A DNA stretch of 43,646 bases from Ruminococcus sp. (GTDB taxonomy: Bacteria; Bacillota; Clostridia; Oscillospirales; Ruminococcaceae): positions 1-43,646 of the forward strand of contig JAFUTU010000022.1 in assembly GCA_017484095.1 (NCBI GenBank). The letters are read 5' to 3'. Under the pieces are notes generated by a model. That model had not been told where the DNA came from, ran no database searches, and saw nothing but the letters and a program-made list of their open reading frames with translations. Within the stretch, counting starts at the first letter, position 1, and the number at the start of each line of letters is the position of its first letter. Of this stretch, positions 16,345 to 24,146 are shown in pieces. The position numbers were made by a program, and so were the translations under genes.

Positions 16345-19300
16345 TTAAACCTTCTTAACAGCTATCTTTACCTTTTCGCCGTTAATATCCCAATCCTTAG
16401 CGTCGGGTGCATCGGCAAAGGTGATAGAGTCTGCAAGAACATCTGTTGAGATGCTGTCCTTGTTCTTCTCGATCACATCGCATACAGCCTTGCTGCCGCT
16501 GATAGATACCTCGATGTGATCCATGACCTCAAAGCCCGAATCCTTACGCATTGTCTGCAGCTTGCTTATTATCTCACGTACATAGCCCTCTTCAACAAGC
16601 TCAGGTGTGAGAACTGTACAGATAGCTACTGTAATGCCGTTATCGGTCAGCGTGTAGAAGCCTTCCTTTTGATCGGACTCAATGAGCAGATCGTCTCTGT
16701 CGAGAGATATCTCACCGATAGAGATATTGAGCTTCAGACACTCGTTAGCGTTAAGCTCTGCATAAGCGGCATTTCCGTCAAGCTCGGAAAGGGCAGTCCT
16801 TATCTCGTTTAAGTTCTTGCCGTATCTCGGTCCGAGAGTTTTTAGCTGCGGCTTGAATTTGTACTCAATGAATGAAGAAACATCGTCCTTGAACTCAACT
16901 GCTTTAAGGTTGAGCTCATCTCTGATGATGTCAACATAGAAGCTGTCAAGCTCATGCTCAGCAGAAACATACATCTTGCTCAGCGGCTGGCGGTTTTTAA
17001 GAGCAGCACCGTTTCTTGCACTTCTGCCGAGGATAACTATTTTAAGCACCTCGTCCATATCGCTCTCAAGCTTGGTGTCTATAAGCTTATCATCTGCAAC
17101 AGGATAATCGCAAAGATGAATACTCTCGGGAGCTGAGCTGTCAACACTTCTCACCAGATTCTGATAGATCTCCTCAGTGATGAACGGAACCATAGGCGCA
17201 GCGCATTTTGCAACTGTAACAAGTGCGGTCCATAGGGTCATGTAAGCATTTATCTTATCCTGATTCATGCCCTGAACCCAGTATCTTTCTCTTCCTCTTC
17301 TTACATACCAGTTCGAGAGATCATCAACAAACTCCTGCATAGCCTTTGCAGCCTCTGGTATGCGGTAGTTTGCTAGGTTGTCATCAGTTTCTTTTATCAT
17401 AGTGTTCAGCTTTGAGAGCAACCACTTATCCATAACAGAGAGCTTTTCGTATTCGATCTCGTGCTTAGTAGGATCAAACTGATCTATCTCTGCATAGAGA
17501 ATATAGAAAGCGTAGGTGTTCCAGAGCGTTCCCATGAACTTTCTCTGACCCTCTGTAACGCCCTTGTCATGGAACTTGTTAGGCAGCCATGGCTGAGAGT
17601 TTGTATAGAAGTACCACCTGATAGCGTCAGCTCCGAACTTTTCAAGAGCCTCGAACGGGTCAACGGCATTACCCTTAGACTTTGACATCTTCTGTCCGTT
17701 CTCGTCCTGAACAAGACCGAGCACGATAACATTCTTAAACGGAGCCTTGTCAAAGATAAGAGTTGAAATAGCCAGCAGTGAATAGAACCAGCCTCTTGTC
17801 TGGTCAACAGCCTCTGAGATAAAGTCAGCAGGGAACTGGCTCTCAAAAAGCTCCTTGTTTTCAAACGGGTAGTGATGCTGAGCAAACGGCATTGAGCCTG
17901 AATCAAACCAGCAGTCTATAACTTCGGGAACTCTCTTCATCTGCTTGCCGCAGTCAGGACACTTTATAGTTACAGCATCAATGAAGGGGCGGTGAAGCTC
18001 AATATCCTCAGGGCAGTTGTCCGACATTGACTTGAGCTCTTCGATAGAGCCGATCGAATGGCGGCAGCCGCACTCGCACTCCCAGATGTTGAGAGGTGTT
18101 CCCCAGTATCTGTTTCTTGAAATACCCCAGTCCTGAACGTTTTTTAGCCAGTCGCCGAAGCGGCCTGTGCCTATGCTCTCTGGTATCCAGTTGATAGTGT
18201 TATTGTTTGCAATGAGCCTGTCTTTAACATCGGTCATCTTTATGAACCAGGTGTCTCTTGCATAGTAGATGAGCGGAGAATTACATCTCCAGCAATGCGG
18301 ATAGTCATGCTCAAACTTAGGTGCAGAGAAGAGCTTGCCGCTCTTGTCAAGGTCTTTAAGCACCTCAGGGTCAGCGTCCTTTACAAACAGTCCCGCAAAC
18401 GGAGTTTCTTCCGTCATATTACCCTTGCCGTCAACGAACTGAACGAAAGGAAGATCATAGTTCCTGCCGATACGTGAATCGTCCTCACCGAATGCAGGCG
18501 CGATATGAACTATACCTGTACCGTCTGACATTGTAACATAATTATCACAGGTAACAAAGTGTGCTTTCTTGTTCTGCTTTGCGGCAGCCTCGCCCGCACA
18601 CTCAAACAGCGGCTCATATTCTGTGTATTCCAGGTCTTTACCCGTACAGCTCTCGAGCACTTCATACGCTGTCTCTCCGTCCTTGGAAAGAGGACCAAGG
18701 ACAGTATCGAGCAGAGCTTGTGCCATTGTGTAGATATATCCGTCAGCAGCCTTAACTCTGCAATAGGTCTCGTTCGGGTTTACGCAGAGCGCAACGTTCG
18801 AGGGCAGCGTCCACGGAGTTGTTGTCCATGCAAGGAAATATTCATCCTTGCCCTTTATCTTGAACCTTGCGATAGCCGAGCGCTCTTTCACGAGCTTGTA
18901 GCCCTGTGCTACCTCGTGAGATGAGAGCGGAGTTCCGCAGCGAGGACAGTATGGAACTATCTTGAAGCCCTTGTAGAGCAGACCCTTGTCATATATCTGC
19001 TTCAGTGCCCACCATTCCGATTCTATAAAATCATTATGATAGGTCACATATGGGTTCTCCATATCAGCCCAGAAGCCTACGGTACCTGAGAAATCCTCCC
19101 ACATACCCTTGTATTTCCAGACGCTCTCCTTACACTTCTCTATGAACGGCTCAAGACCGTATTCCTCTATCTGCTCCTTGCCGTCAAGTCCTAGTAGTTT
19201 TTCAACTTCAAGCTCAACAGGCAGTCCGTGAGTGTCCCAGCCGGCCTTTCTCGGCACCATAGCGCCCTTCATCGTATGATATCTGGGTATCATATCCTTG

Positions 19301-19491
19301 ATAGCACGGGTAAGCACATGGCCAATGTGCGGCTTGCCGTTTGCCGTCGGAGGGCCGTCATAGAATACATAGCTATCGCCTTTTTTGCGGCTGTCAATGC
19401 TCTTCTCAAAGATCTTGTTCTCGTCCCAGAACTTTTCAACTTCCTTTTCTCTCTGAACAAAATTCAGATTAGTGTCCACTTTTTTGTACAC
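16345..19491 (-). CDS. ileS: isoleucyl-tRNA synthetase (long, type-2-like)
   Basis: The class I synthetase charges tRNA-Ile. The 1048-residue product has HIGH at residues 55-58 (GKPHIGH) and KMSKS at 601-605, with a CP1 editing domain between. A Cys-rich insert (residues about 480-530) includes CECGCRH and CPDCGKQ. The length and the C-terminal region fit the longer, eukaryotic-like IleRS2 type rather than the roughly 920-residue IleRS1 with its C-terminal zinc motif. The start is GTG 19491, with AAAGGATGAGAG upstream; an ATG nearby is out of frame. A T-box leader with an Ile specifier controls it. It is divergent from pcrA. Confidence 0.95.
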   Translation of the reverse strand: MYKKVDTNLNFVQREKEVEKFWDENKIFEKSIDSRKKGDSYVFYDGPPTANGKPHIGHVLTRAIKDMIPRYHTMKGAMVPRKAGWDTHGLPVELEVEKLLGLDGKEQIEEYGLEPFIEKCKESVWKYKGMWEDFSGTVGFWADMENPYVTYHNDFIESEWWALKQIYDKGLLYKGFKIVPYCPRCGTPLSSHEVAQGYKLVKERSAIARFKIKGKDEYFLAWTTTPWTLPSNVALCVNPNETYCRVKAADGYIYTMAQALLDTVLGPLSKDGETAYEVLESCTGKDLEYTEYEPLFECAGEAAAKQNKKAHFVTCDNYVTMSDGTGIVHIAPAFGEDDSRIGRNYDLPFVQFVDGKGNMTEETPFAGLFVKDADPEVLKDLDKSGKLFSAPKFEHDYPHCWRCNSPLIYYARDTWFIKMTDVKDRLIANNNTINWIPESIGTGRFGDWLKNVQDWGISRNRYWGTPLNIWECECGCRHSIGSIEELKSMSDNCPEDIELHRPFIDAVTIKCPDCGKQMKRVPEVIDCWFDSGSMPFAQHHYPFENKELFESQFPADFISEAVDQTRGWFYSLLAISTLIFDKAPFKNVIVLGLVQDENGQKMSKSKGNAVDPFEALEKFGADAIRWYFYTNSQPWLPNKFHDKGVTEGQRKFMGTLWNTYAFYILYAEIDQFDPTKHEIEYEKLSVMDKWLLSKLNTMIKETDDNLANYRIPEAAKAMQEFVDDLSNWYVRRGRERYWVQGMNQDKINAYMTLWTALVTVAKCAAPMVPFITEEIYQNLVRSVDSSAPESIHLCDYPVADDKLIDTKLESDMDEVLKIVILGRSARNGAALKNRQPLSKMYVSAEHELDSFYVDIIRDELNLKAVEFKDDVSSFIEYKFKPQLKTLGPRYGKNLNEIRTALSELDGNAAYAELNANECLKLNISIGEISLDRDDLLIESDQKEGFYTLTDNGITVAICTVLTPELVEEGYVREIISKLQTMRKDSGFEVMDHIEVSISGSKAVCDVIEKNKDSISTDVLADSITFADAPDAKDWDINGEKVKIAVKKV

Positions 19492-19509
19492 AAACTCTCA
19501 TCCTTTCGT

Positions 19510-19765
19510 AGATAGCTTGCAGGGCAGAGCAAACAAAAAAGGCTCTCGTCCCGAAAAGGACGAAAGCCCGAAGCTTATCGCAACCACCCATTCAGCATAC
19601 AATTATATGCGTTCCCGATAACGCAGGGAAAAAGCGTTGCAGCCTACTGTTGTTTCGGTGCACGGCTGGTAAAGTGATCTTCATCAGAAAGCTTTTCGTA
19701 CCGCCCTCACACCAACGGCGGCTCGCTGAAACTTTTGCTAACTGACTACTGTCTTCGTCAAAGCC
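19510..19765 (-). promoter_or_regulatory. T-box riboswitch, Ile-specific, upstream of ileS
   Basis: The minus strand carries the usual T-box elements in order. Stem I begins at GACGAAGACAGTAGTCAG and includes GTTGGTGTGAGGGC. The specifier loop reads GAAGATCACTTT with ATC (Ile) as the codon. The T-box is AATGGGTGGTTGCGA near 19595, whose TGGT pairs with the tRNA acceptor end (variable T to A73). It ends in the terminator GGCTTTCGTCC-TTTT-GGACGAGAGCC with TTTTTT (about 19520-19565). Uncharged tRNA-Ile should stabilise the antiterminator and turn on ileS. The remainder of the 430-bp gap to pcrA holds the two promoters. Confidence 0.93.
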
Positions 19766-19781
19766 TTTAACATATACAGTT

Positions 19782-19810
19782 ATTTTATCATAGTTCATCA
19801 GATTTGTCAA
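19782..19810 (-). promoter_or_regulatory. sigma-A promoter of the ileS T-box transcript
   Basis: On the minus strand TTGACA (19810-19805) and TAAAAT (19787-19782) are 17 bp apart, just upstream of Stem I of the T-box. Confidence 0.82.
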
Positions 19811-19862
19811 GACATAACCTGTTATTTTTGCGCCTGTACCTGATATTGTGTTTATATGCTGC

Positions 19863-19891
19863 TTTACTTTTCTGAGAATTTATGATATAAT
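19863..19891 (+). promoter_or_regulatory. sigma-A promoter of pcrA
   Basis: TTTACT (19863-19868) and TATAAT (19886-19891) are 17 bp apart, 31 bp before the pcrA start. Confidence 0.75.
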
Positions 19892-19921
19892 ACAGATTAT
19901 GATAATATTTAACGGAGGATC

Positions 19922-22276
19922 ATGATGACGAACGATATAAATGAGCTGAAAAAAGCAGCTCTTGAAAAGTATTTCTCTCATATGAATGAAAAACAGAGAG
20001 AGGCTATATTTCATATAAAAGGGCCTTTGCTTATACTTGCAGGCGCAGGCAGCGGAAAGACCACTGTTCTTGTTAACAGGATAGCTAATATGATCTTTTT
20101 CGGTGATTCTTATAATACAGACATTGGCTTCGGAACACCTTCCACGGAAGATATAGAATTTCTAAAAGCATATATATGCGGAGATACAAATGACGTTTTA
20201 AAGCTCGCTGACATTATTGCGATAGGCTGTGTCAAGCCGTGGAGCATTCTCGCTATCACGTTTACTAATAAGGCGGCAGGAGAACTCAAGGACAGACTTG
20301 CGGCTATGCTAGGTGACTCAGGCAGCGGTATAACAGCTGCAACCTTCCATTCAGCTTGTGCCAGGATACTCCGACGTGAGGGTGACAAGCTCGGATATTT
20401 GCCAACATACACTATCTATGATACAGATGATTCCCAGAGAGCTATCAAGCGGATATTGGCTGACCTTGATATTTCGGATAAGATGTTTCCTCCCAAGCTG
20501 ATACTTTCTGAGATATCACATTCAAAGGACAGCCTGATAACTCCTGATGAATACATAGCACAGTCAGCTAATGACTACAGAAACCTGACTATCGGCAGAG
20601 TTTATAAGACCTATCAGAACAGACTGATGCAGGCAAATGCTATGGATTTTGACGATATCATTGTGAATACTGTCAGACTGTTTGAAGAATTTCCCGATGT
20701 GCTCGACCATTATCAGAATCTTTATAAGTATATACTGGTTGACGAGTATCAGGATACTAACAGGGCGCAGTTCAGACTGATATCGCTGCTGTCTCAGAAG
20801 TATAAAAATCTATGTGTTGTCGGTGATGACGACCAGAGCATCTATAAGTTCAGAGGCGCAACGATCGACAATATTCTCAATTTTGAAGACCAGTTCGAGA
20901 GCGAAGACAAATGCAAGGTAATAAAGCTTGAACAAAACTACAGATCAACACAGAATATCCTCACCTGTGCAAACCAGCTCATCAGCCATAATAAAGGCAG
21001 AAAGGGCAAGAACCTATGGACATCAGCAGGTGATGGCGAAAAAGTTACTGTGAGACGCTGTGTGTCTGAGAGAACGGAAGCCCAGTTTGTTGCGGAAACT
21101 GTGCTCAAAGATGTTCAGGAGGGCGGTAAATTCAACGACCACGCCGTTCTTTACAGAGTGAATGCTAATTCTAACAGTCTTGAAAGAGCATTTATTCAGC
21201 ATAATATCCCTTATAAGATCATAGGCGGTCCAAAGTTCTATGACAGGAAAGAGATCAAGGACGTGCTCTCGTATCTCGATGTTATAAACAACCCGAGTGA
21301 TATGCTGAGACTCAGACGTATAATAAACGTTCCGAAAAGAGGTATCGGAGAAGCGACTGTGACCACAGTAGAGCAGATATCTTCCGATCTCGGCATCGAT
21401 CCAATATCGGTCATGGAGGACGCTGACGGTCTGGCTCCGCTGTTGAGAAAGGCACCGGCACTAAAAAAGGTCGCAGCTATGTTCAGGGAGCTTAGTGAGC
21501 TTGCCGATGAAGTTGAGCTGCCTGACCTTTTAGATGAGTTGCTTGATAAGAGCGGCTATGCCGAGGCTTTGCAAAAAGAGGGTGACGAGGGTATAGGCAG
21601 ACTAGAAAACATTGCTGAGCTCAAATCCACTATGCAAAACTATATGGAGGAGAGCGAGGAGCCTACACTTTCGGGCTTTTTGGAGGAGATATCACTTTAC
21701 ACAGATGTAGATAATCTCGACCAGGAGGCTGATTATGTAGTGCTTATGACTATGCATTCAGCGAAGGGTCTGGAGTTTCCGACGGTGTTTGTTGTTGGCA
21801 TGGAGGAGAATGTTTTTCCGTCGTCCAGAAGTCTGGAAAGCGAAGCTGATATCGAGGAAGAACGCAGACTTGCATATGTTGCGGCTACAAGAGCTAAAAA
21901 CAAGCTTTATATGACCTATGCAGCTGAGAGAATGCTTTACGGACGCACCGACAGAAACAGAGTATCAAGGTTTGTGAAAGAGCTGCCTGCTGAGCAGATA
22001 GAACGGGAGGAAGAGTCTGCATTTTCTTCTGAGAGCGCAGGCTTTGAAGCTCCGAAGAGTATTTCGCTTCAGCAGCAGATGAGGAGCAGAGCCTCAGCCG
22101 AACCTGCAGGAGAAACTCAGCTGCGTGCAGGCGACAGGGTAGTGCATAAGATATTCGGCGAGGGCACAGTGCTTTCGGCAAAAGCAATGGCTAACGATAT
22201 GCTTGTAGAGATCGCGTTTGACAGCCGCGGCACAAAAAAGGTAATGGCAAGGTATGCAAAGCTCAGAAAGCTTTGA
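19922..22276 (+). CDS. pcrA: ATP-dependent DNA helicase PcrA/UvrD
   Basis: A superfamily 1A 3'-5' helicase for repair and rolling-circle replication. The 784-residue protein has Walker A GAGSGKTT near residue 40, DEYQDTNRAQF near 273, GDDDQSIYKFRGA, EQNYRST and a late VAATRAKNKLY motif. The C-terminus ends with a Tudor-like segment (GDRVVHKIFGEGTV) that in PcrA binds RNA polymerase. Two adjacent ATGs (19922, 19925) are both possible behind GGAGG. It stands alone under its own promoter, divergent from ileS and followed by tRNA-Lys. Confidence 0.96.
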   Translation: MMTNDINELKKAALEKYFSHMNEKQREAIFHIKGPLLILAGAGSGKTTVLVNRIANMIFFGDSYNTDIGFGTPSTEDIEFLKAYICGDTNDVLKLADIIAIGCVKPWSILAITFTNKAAGELKDRLAAMLGDSGSGITAATFHSACARILRREGDKLGYLPTYTIYDTDDSQRAIKRILADLDISDKMFPPKLILSEISHSKDSLITPDEYIAQSANDYRNLTIGRVYKTYQNRLMQANAMDFDDIIVNTVRLFEEFPDVLDHYQNLYKYILVDEYQDTNRAQFRLISLLSQKYKNLCVVGDDDQSIYKFRGATIDNILNFEDQFESEDKCKVIKLEQNYRSTQNILTCANQLISHNKGRKGKNLWTSAGDGEKVTVRRCVSERTEAQFVAETVLKDVQEGGKFNDHAVLYRVNANSNSLERAFIQHNIPYKIIGGPKFYDRKEIKDVLSYLDVINNPSDMLRLRRIINVPKRGIGEATVTTVEQISSDLGIDPISVMEDADGLAPLLRKAPALKKVAAMFRELSELADEVELPDLLDELLDKSGYAEALQKEGDEGIGRLENIAELKSTMQNYMEESEEPTLSGFLEEISLYTDVDNLDQEADYVVLMTMHSAKGLEFPTVFVVGMEENVFPSSRSLESEADIEEERRLAYVAATRAKNKLYMTYAAERMLYGRTDRNRVSRFVKELPAEQIEREEESAFSSESAGFEAPKSISLQQQMRSRASAEPAGETQLRAGDRVVHKIFGEGTVLSAKAMANDMLVEIAFDSRGTKKVMARYAKLRKL

Positions 22277-22310
22277 TTTGTGAATTTTAATTAAATAATG
22301 ACCCAAGCCC

Positions 22311-22339
22311 TTGACAAAGTCAATTGCGTCTGGTATAAT
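22311..22339 (+). promoter_or_regulatory. promoter of the tRNA-Lys gene
   Basis: Consensus TTGACA (22311-22316) and TATAAT (22334-22339) are 17 bp apart, 22 bp before the tRNA. Confidence 0.88.
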
Positions 22340-22361
22340 ATATTAGTCGCTGTAAAGTGAT

Positions 22362-22434
22362 GAGCTATTAGCTCAGTTGGCAGAGCATTTGACTTTTAAT
22401 CAAAGGGTCTGGGGTTCGAATCCCCAATAGCTCA
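22362..22434 (+). tRNA. tRNA-Lys (anticodon TTT)
   Basis: A 73-nt cloverleaf with a 7-bp acceptor stem GAGCTAT/ATAGCTC and discriminator A. The D-arm is GCTCAGTTGGCAGAGC, the anticodon arm TTTGA-CTTTTAA-TCAAA has anticodon TTT, and the T-arm is GGGGTTCGAATCCCC. The 3' CCA is not encoded and must be added enzymatically. A consensus promoter precedes it and a terminator follows. An AT-rich accessory islet lies immediately downstream. Confidence 0.97.
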
Positions 22435-22437
22435 CTT

Positions 22438-22474
22438 CCCCGTACTTTTCGGAGTGCGGGGGATTTTTTTTTTT
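22438..22474 (+). terminator. terminator after tRNA-Lys
   Basis: A 9-bp stem, CCCCGTACT with AGTGCGGGG, and a 6-base loop are followed by a run of eleven T. Confidence 0.9.
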
Positions 22475-22483
22475 GAGGGCATG

Positions 22484-22512
22484 AAAAACCGCCCCCCCCC
22501 GAGGGGGCGGCC
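22484..22512 (-). terminator. terminator of the small-protein islet operon
   Basis: On the minus strand a GC-only hairpin (GGCCGCCCCC pairing with a G-rich arm, then GCGG) is followed by TTTTT. It lies 54 bp beyond the last small gene, and its long C run (22492-22500) is unusual. Confidence 0.8.
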
Positions 22513-22565
22513 TATTCAGATATAGTAAAAATGCGAACTATATGTATTTATATTACGATCTGTTA

Positions 22566-22676
22566 TTAACCATTATTTCTTAAATAACGTATTAACAACC
22601 ATATAAGCCAAAGTCCACCCGTTGCAAATACAAGTAACAAATCTATTAAAAGACCTCCTGTACTTCTTTTAGCCAT
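22566..22676 (-). CDS. very small hydrophobic membrane protein (36 aa)
   Basis: A 36-residue frame, start MAKRSTGGLL, has one long hydrophobic segment with TGGLWLIW and ends RYLRNNG. An AGAGGTGAT ribosome binding site precedes the ATG. It is the last gene of the minus-strand islet operon, followed by a terminator. Tiny membrane proteins with a GGLW-type motif occur near phage immunity and holin-like genes, but this resemblance is a weak hint. I assign no function. Confidence 0.6.
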   Translation of the reverse strand: MAKRSTGGLLIDLLLVFATGGLWLIWLLIRYLRNNG

Positions 22677-22769
22677 ACTATCACCTCTTTTGTACTTCTT
22701 TCTATAGAATTAACTATAAATCGTTATAAATCTCTGCATATACCAAAGAAGTTTTTACATCATGCAGTA

Positions 22770-22988
22770 TTATAAGTATCGGTGAAGCCAATTTGGCATA
22801 TCAGGATCATCGGTTTCCCACGAATCAACTTCATTCTCTTCTGTTTCCCAATTATTTTCATCACCGTCAAAAAACTTTTGCCTATGACATTTATACTTTA
22901 CGACCTCATTCCCTTCCAGACGATACTCATACCAATAGTAATTTTGTTTTCCATAACCTTTATACTCTTGGGTAGTATAAATCGTCAT
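22770..22988 (-). CDS. hypothetical small acidic protein (72 aa)
   Basis: A 72-residue soluble-looking protein rich in Tyr, Trp, Asp and Glu, with a [10 protein letters not shown] segment near the start and an acidic Trp-containing C-terminus ([13 protein letters not shown]). It has no membrane helix or metal motif that I can see. The start overlaps the stop of the 109-aa gene by 4 bp (ATGA) and has AGGAGATGAT upstream, so it is cotranscribed and probably translationally coupled with it. Family unknown. Confidence 0.7.
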   Translation of the reverse strand: MTIYTTQEYKGYGKQNYYWYEYRLEGNEVVKYKCHRQKFFDGDENNWETEENEVDSWETDDPDMPNWLHRYL

Positions 22989-23314
22989 AACTGATCATCT
23001 CCTCTAATTTCTTCATTAATAGATTCACTTTCGGTGTCATTATTGGGGTTTTCATCACAAATCTGTCTTAATATATCCTTTGACGTTTCAGCGTTCTCAT
23101 GAACCTCCTTTCTTCTTGATTTGATTATTTCTATTCCTTTCTTAGACAACAAGACTACACCGCCAATAACACTTGCTAATATGACTCCATAAATGACACC
23201 ATCATCATGTCCATCTTGATAACCTTCATTTCTAATATTTCTAATATAATTATCAACTCCTCCGGCTTTCTTTGCAGCACTAGTTAAATCTTGATACGGA
23301 CCTAAATTACTCAT
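22985..23314 (-). CDS. hypothetical membrane protein (109 aa)
   Basis: A 109-residue protein with a distinctive N-terminus ([22 protein letters not shown]), a Gly/Asp-rich stretch, one transmembrane helix (about 42-57, [17 protein letters not shown]) and a highly charged Glu/Lys C-terminal half. An AAAGGAATGG ribosome binding site precedes the ATG, and the stop of a possible upstream peptide frame (23317-23315) directly abuts this ATG. It heads the recognisable part of the islet operon controlled by the promoter at 23448-23476. I do not recognise a family with a known role. Confidence 0.72.
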   Translation of the reverse strand: MSNLGPYQDLTSAAKKAGGVDNYIRNIRNEGYQDGHDDGVIYGVILASVIGGVVLLSKKGIEIIKSRRKEVHENAETSKDILRQICDENPNNDTESESINEEIRGDDQL

Positions 23315-23421
23315 TTAAACCATTCCTTTCATCCTCGCATTAGCAATACCCAACAGAATACTAGTTAGTACGATAATTGCACTTATTCATTATATAAATT
23401 ATAATATCACCTCCGAACATC

Positions 23422-23439
23422 TACACGAAATACCGTGTA
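23422..23439. promoter_or_regulatory. operator-like palindrome 1 of the islet
   Basis: An 18-bp inverted repeat, TACACG-6-CGTGTA. It lies just downstream of the expected transcription start of the minus-strand operon and is 30 bp from a second copy. It is the probable binding site of the divergent XRE regulator. Confidence 0.65.
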
Positions 23440-23447
23440 CCAAAATA

Positions 23448-23476
23448 ATTATACATGAATTCTCGTGTATTGTCAA
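23448..23476 (-). promoter_or_regulatory. consensus promoter of the islet operon with embedded operator 2
   Basis: On the minus strand TTGACA (23476-23471) and TATAAT (23453-23448) are 17 bp apart. The spacer and element edges are occupied by an 18-bp near-palindrome TACATG-6-CGTGTA (23452-23469), the second copy of the repeat at 23422. Binding there would block RNA polymerase, which fits repression by the divergent XRE protein. Confidence 0.78.
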
Positions 23477-23540
23477 TAGTTTTACGAAATCTGTGTTATA
23501 ATAATTTGTGAATTACAACAAATTTATAACGAGGATTGCT

Positions 23541-23759
23541 ATGTATTACTATAAAAGACTTCGTGATCTCAGAGAAGATCATGATCTTACGCAGAAACAG
23601 GTAGCCGAGCTGATAAAAACCACTCAGCAGGTATACAGCGAATATGAAAAAGGTATAAGAGAGATACCTTTGTTTAAAATGATAATTCTCGCAAAATACT
23701 ACAACGTCAGTATGGACTATCTTACCGACCTGACCGATGAAAAAAGAAATCTGATATGA
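23541..23759 (+). CDS. XRE-family helix-turn-helix regulator (72 aa)
   Basis: A 72-residue single-domain Cro/C1-type DNA-binding protein. The helix-turn-helix reads LRDLREDHDLTQKQVAELI followed by QQVYSEYEKGIREIP, and the rest is the usual XRE C-terminal helix ending YNVSMDYLTDLTDE. Start ATG 23541 fits the family; a GTG 33 bp upstream is possible but gives an atypical N-terminus. An extended -10 (TGTTATAAT, about 23494-23502) may be its promoter and overlaps a weak half-copy of the operator repeat. It is divergent from the small-protein operon and probably represses that operon and itself. Confidence 0.88.
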   Translation: MYYYKRLRDLREDHDLTQKQVAELIKTTQQVYSEYEKGIREIPLFKMIILAKYYNVSMDYLTDLTDEKRNLI

Positions 23760-23798
23760 CTGTCAAAAGCTTTACCGCGTTTGCAGTCATTTTTTTGT
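23756..23798 (+). terminator. terminator after the XRE regulator
   Basis: ATGACTG (23756-23762) pairs with CAGTCAT (23784-23790). CAAA/TTTG extends the stem beyond one bulge. A run of seven T follows. The stem begins at the stop codon of the XRE gene. Confidence 0.8.
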
Positions 23799-23882
23799 TT
23801 GGTTACTCTTTTATTTCCTCGAAATAAAGTATATTATGTATTTTTATAAGCTTAAATGTAAATGTATTGTAACTTTAACTGC

Positions 23883-23911
23883 TTGACAATATCATAAAAA
23901 TGGAGTACAAT
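23883..23911 (+). promoter_or_regulatory. sigma-A promoter of the RNase J leader
   Basis: TTGACA (23883-23888) and TACAAT (23906-23911) are 17 bp apart. The ATG of rnj is 236 bp downstream of the -10, leaving a long untranslated leader. Confidence 0.8.
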
Positions 23912-23917
23912 ATATAA

Positions 23918-24146
23918 AGATATTTATGCCCGTTGGCGGATACATTCCGCATCGTACACACGCGCTCCGTTCTACCTGTGACAATTGCCGATATTCCATG
24001 ACGATCTTTGAGATGACGTCAGGGCGCGTTTTTAACATTTCTGTGTTCGTATCTATAATTTTCGCTCTAAGCGTATAACAGGAAGGAGATATTAGCTTCT
24101 GCCTTTTGTTTGCATTGCAAATGATCGGCAGCAACAGTGATAATAT
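23918..24146 (+). promoter_or_regulatory. long structured 5' leader of RNase J with attenuator-like stem
   Basis: The leader contains a small hairpin GCGGA-TACAT-TCCGC (23936-23950) and an 8-bp long-range stem ACGCGCTC (23960-23967) with GGGCGCGT (24022-24029), followed immediately by TTTTT. This resembles an intrinsic terminator enclosing a 54-nt internal region that itself can fold. A strong GGAAGGAG sequence lies at 24081-24088 with no good start codon at the right distance, while the rnj ATG at 24147 has only a weak ribosome binding site. It does not match a riboswitch class I know. Confidence 0.5.

Noticed and set aside
22362..24100. Direct repeat of the tRNA-Lys 3' end that would mark an att site of the islet
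   Set aside because: I found no convincing second copy of the T-arm/acceptor sequence downstream, so integration at the tRNA is not shown.
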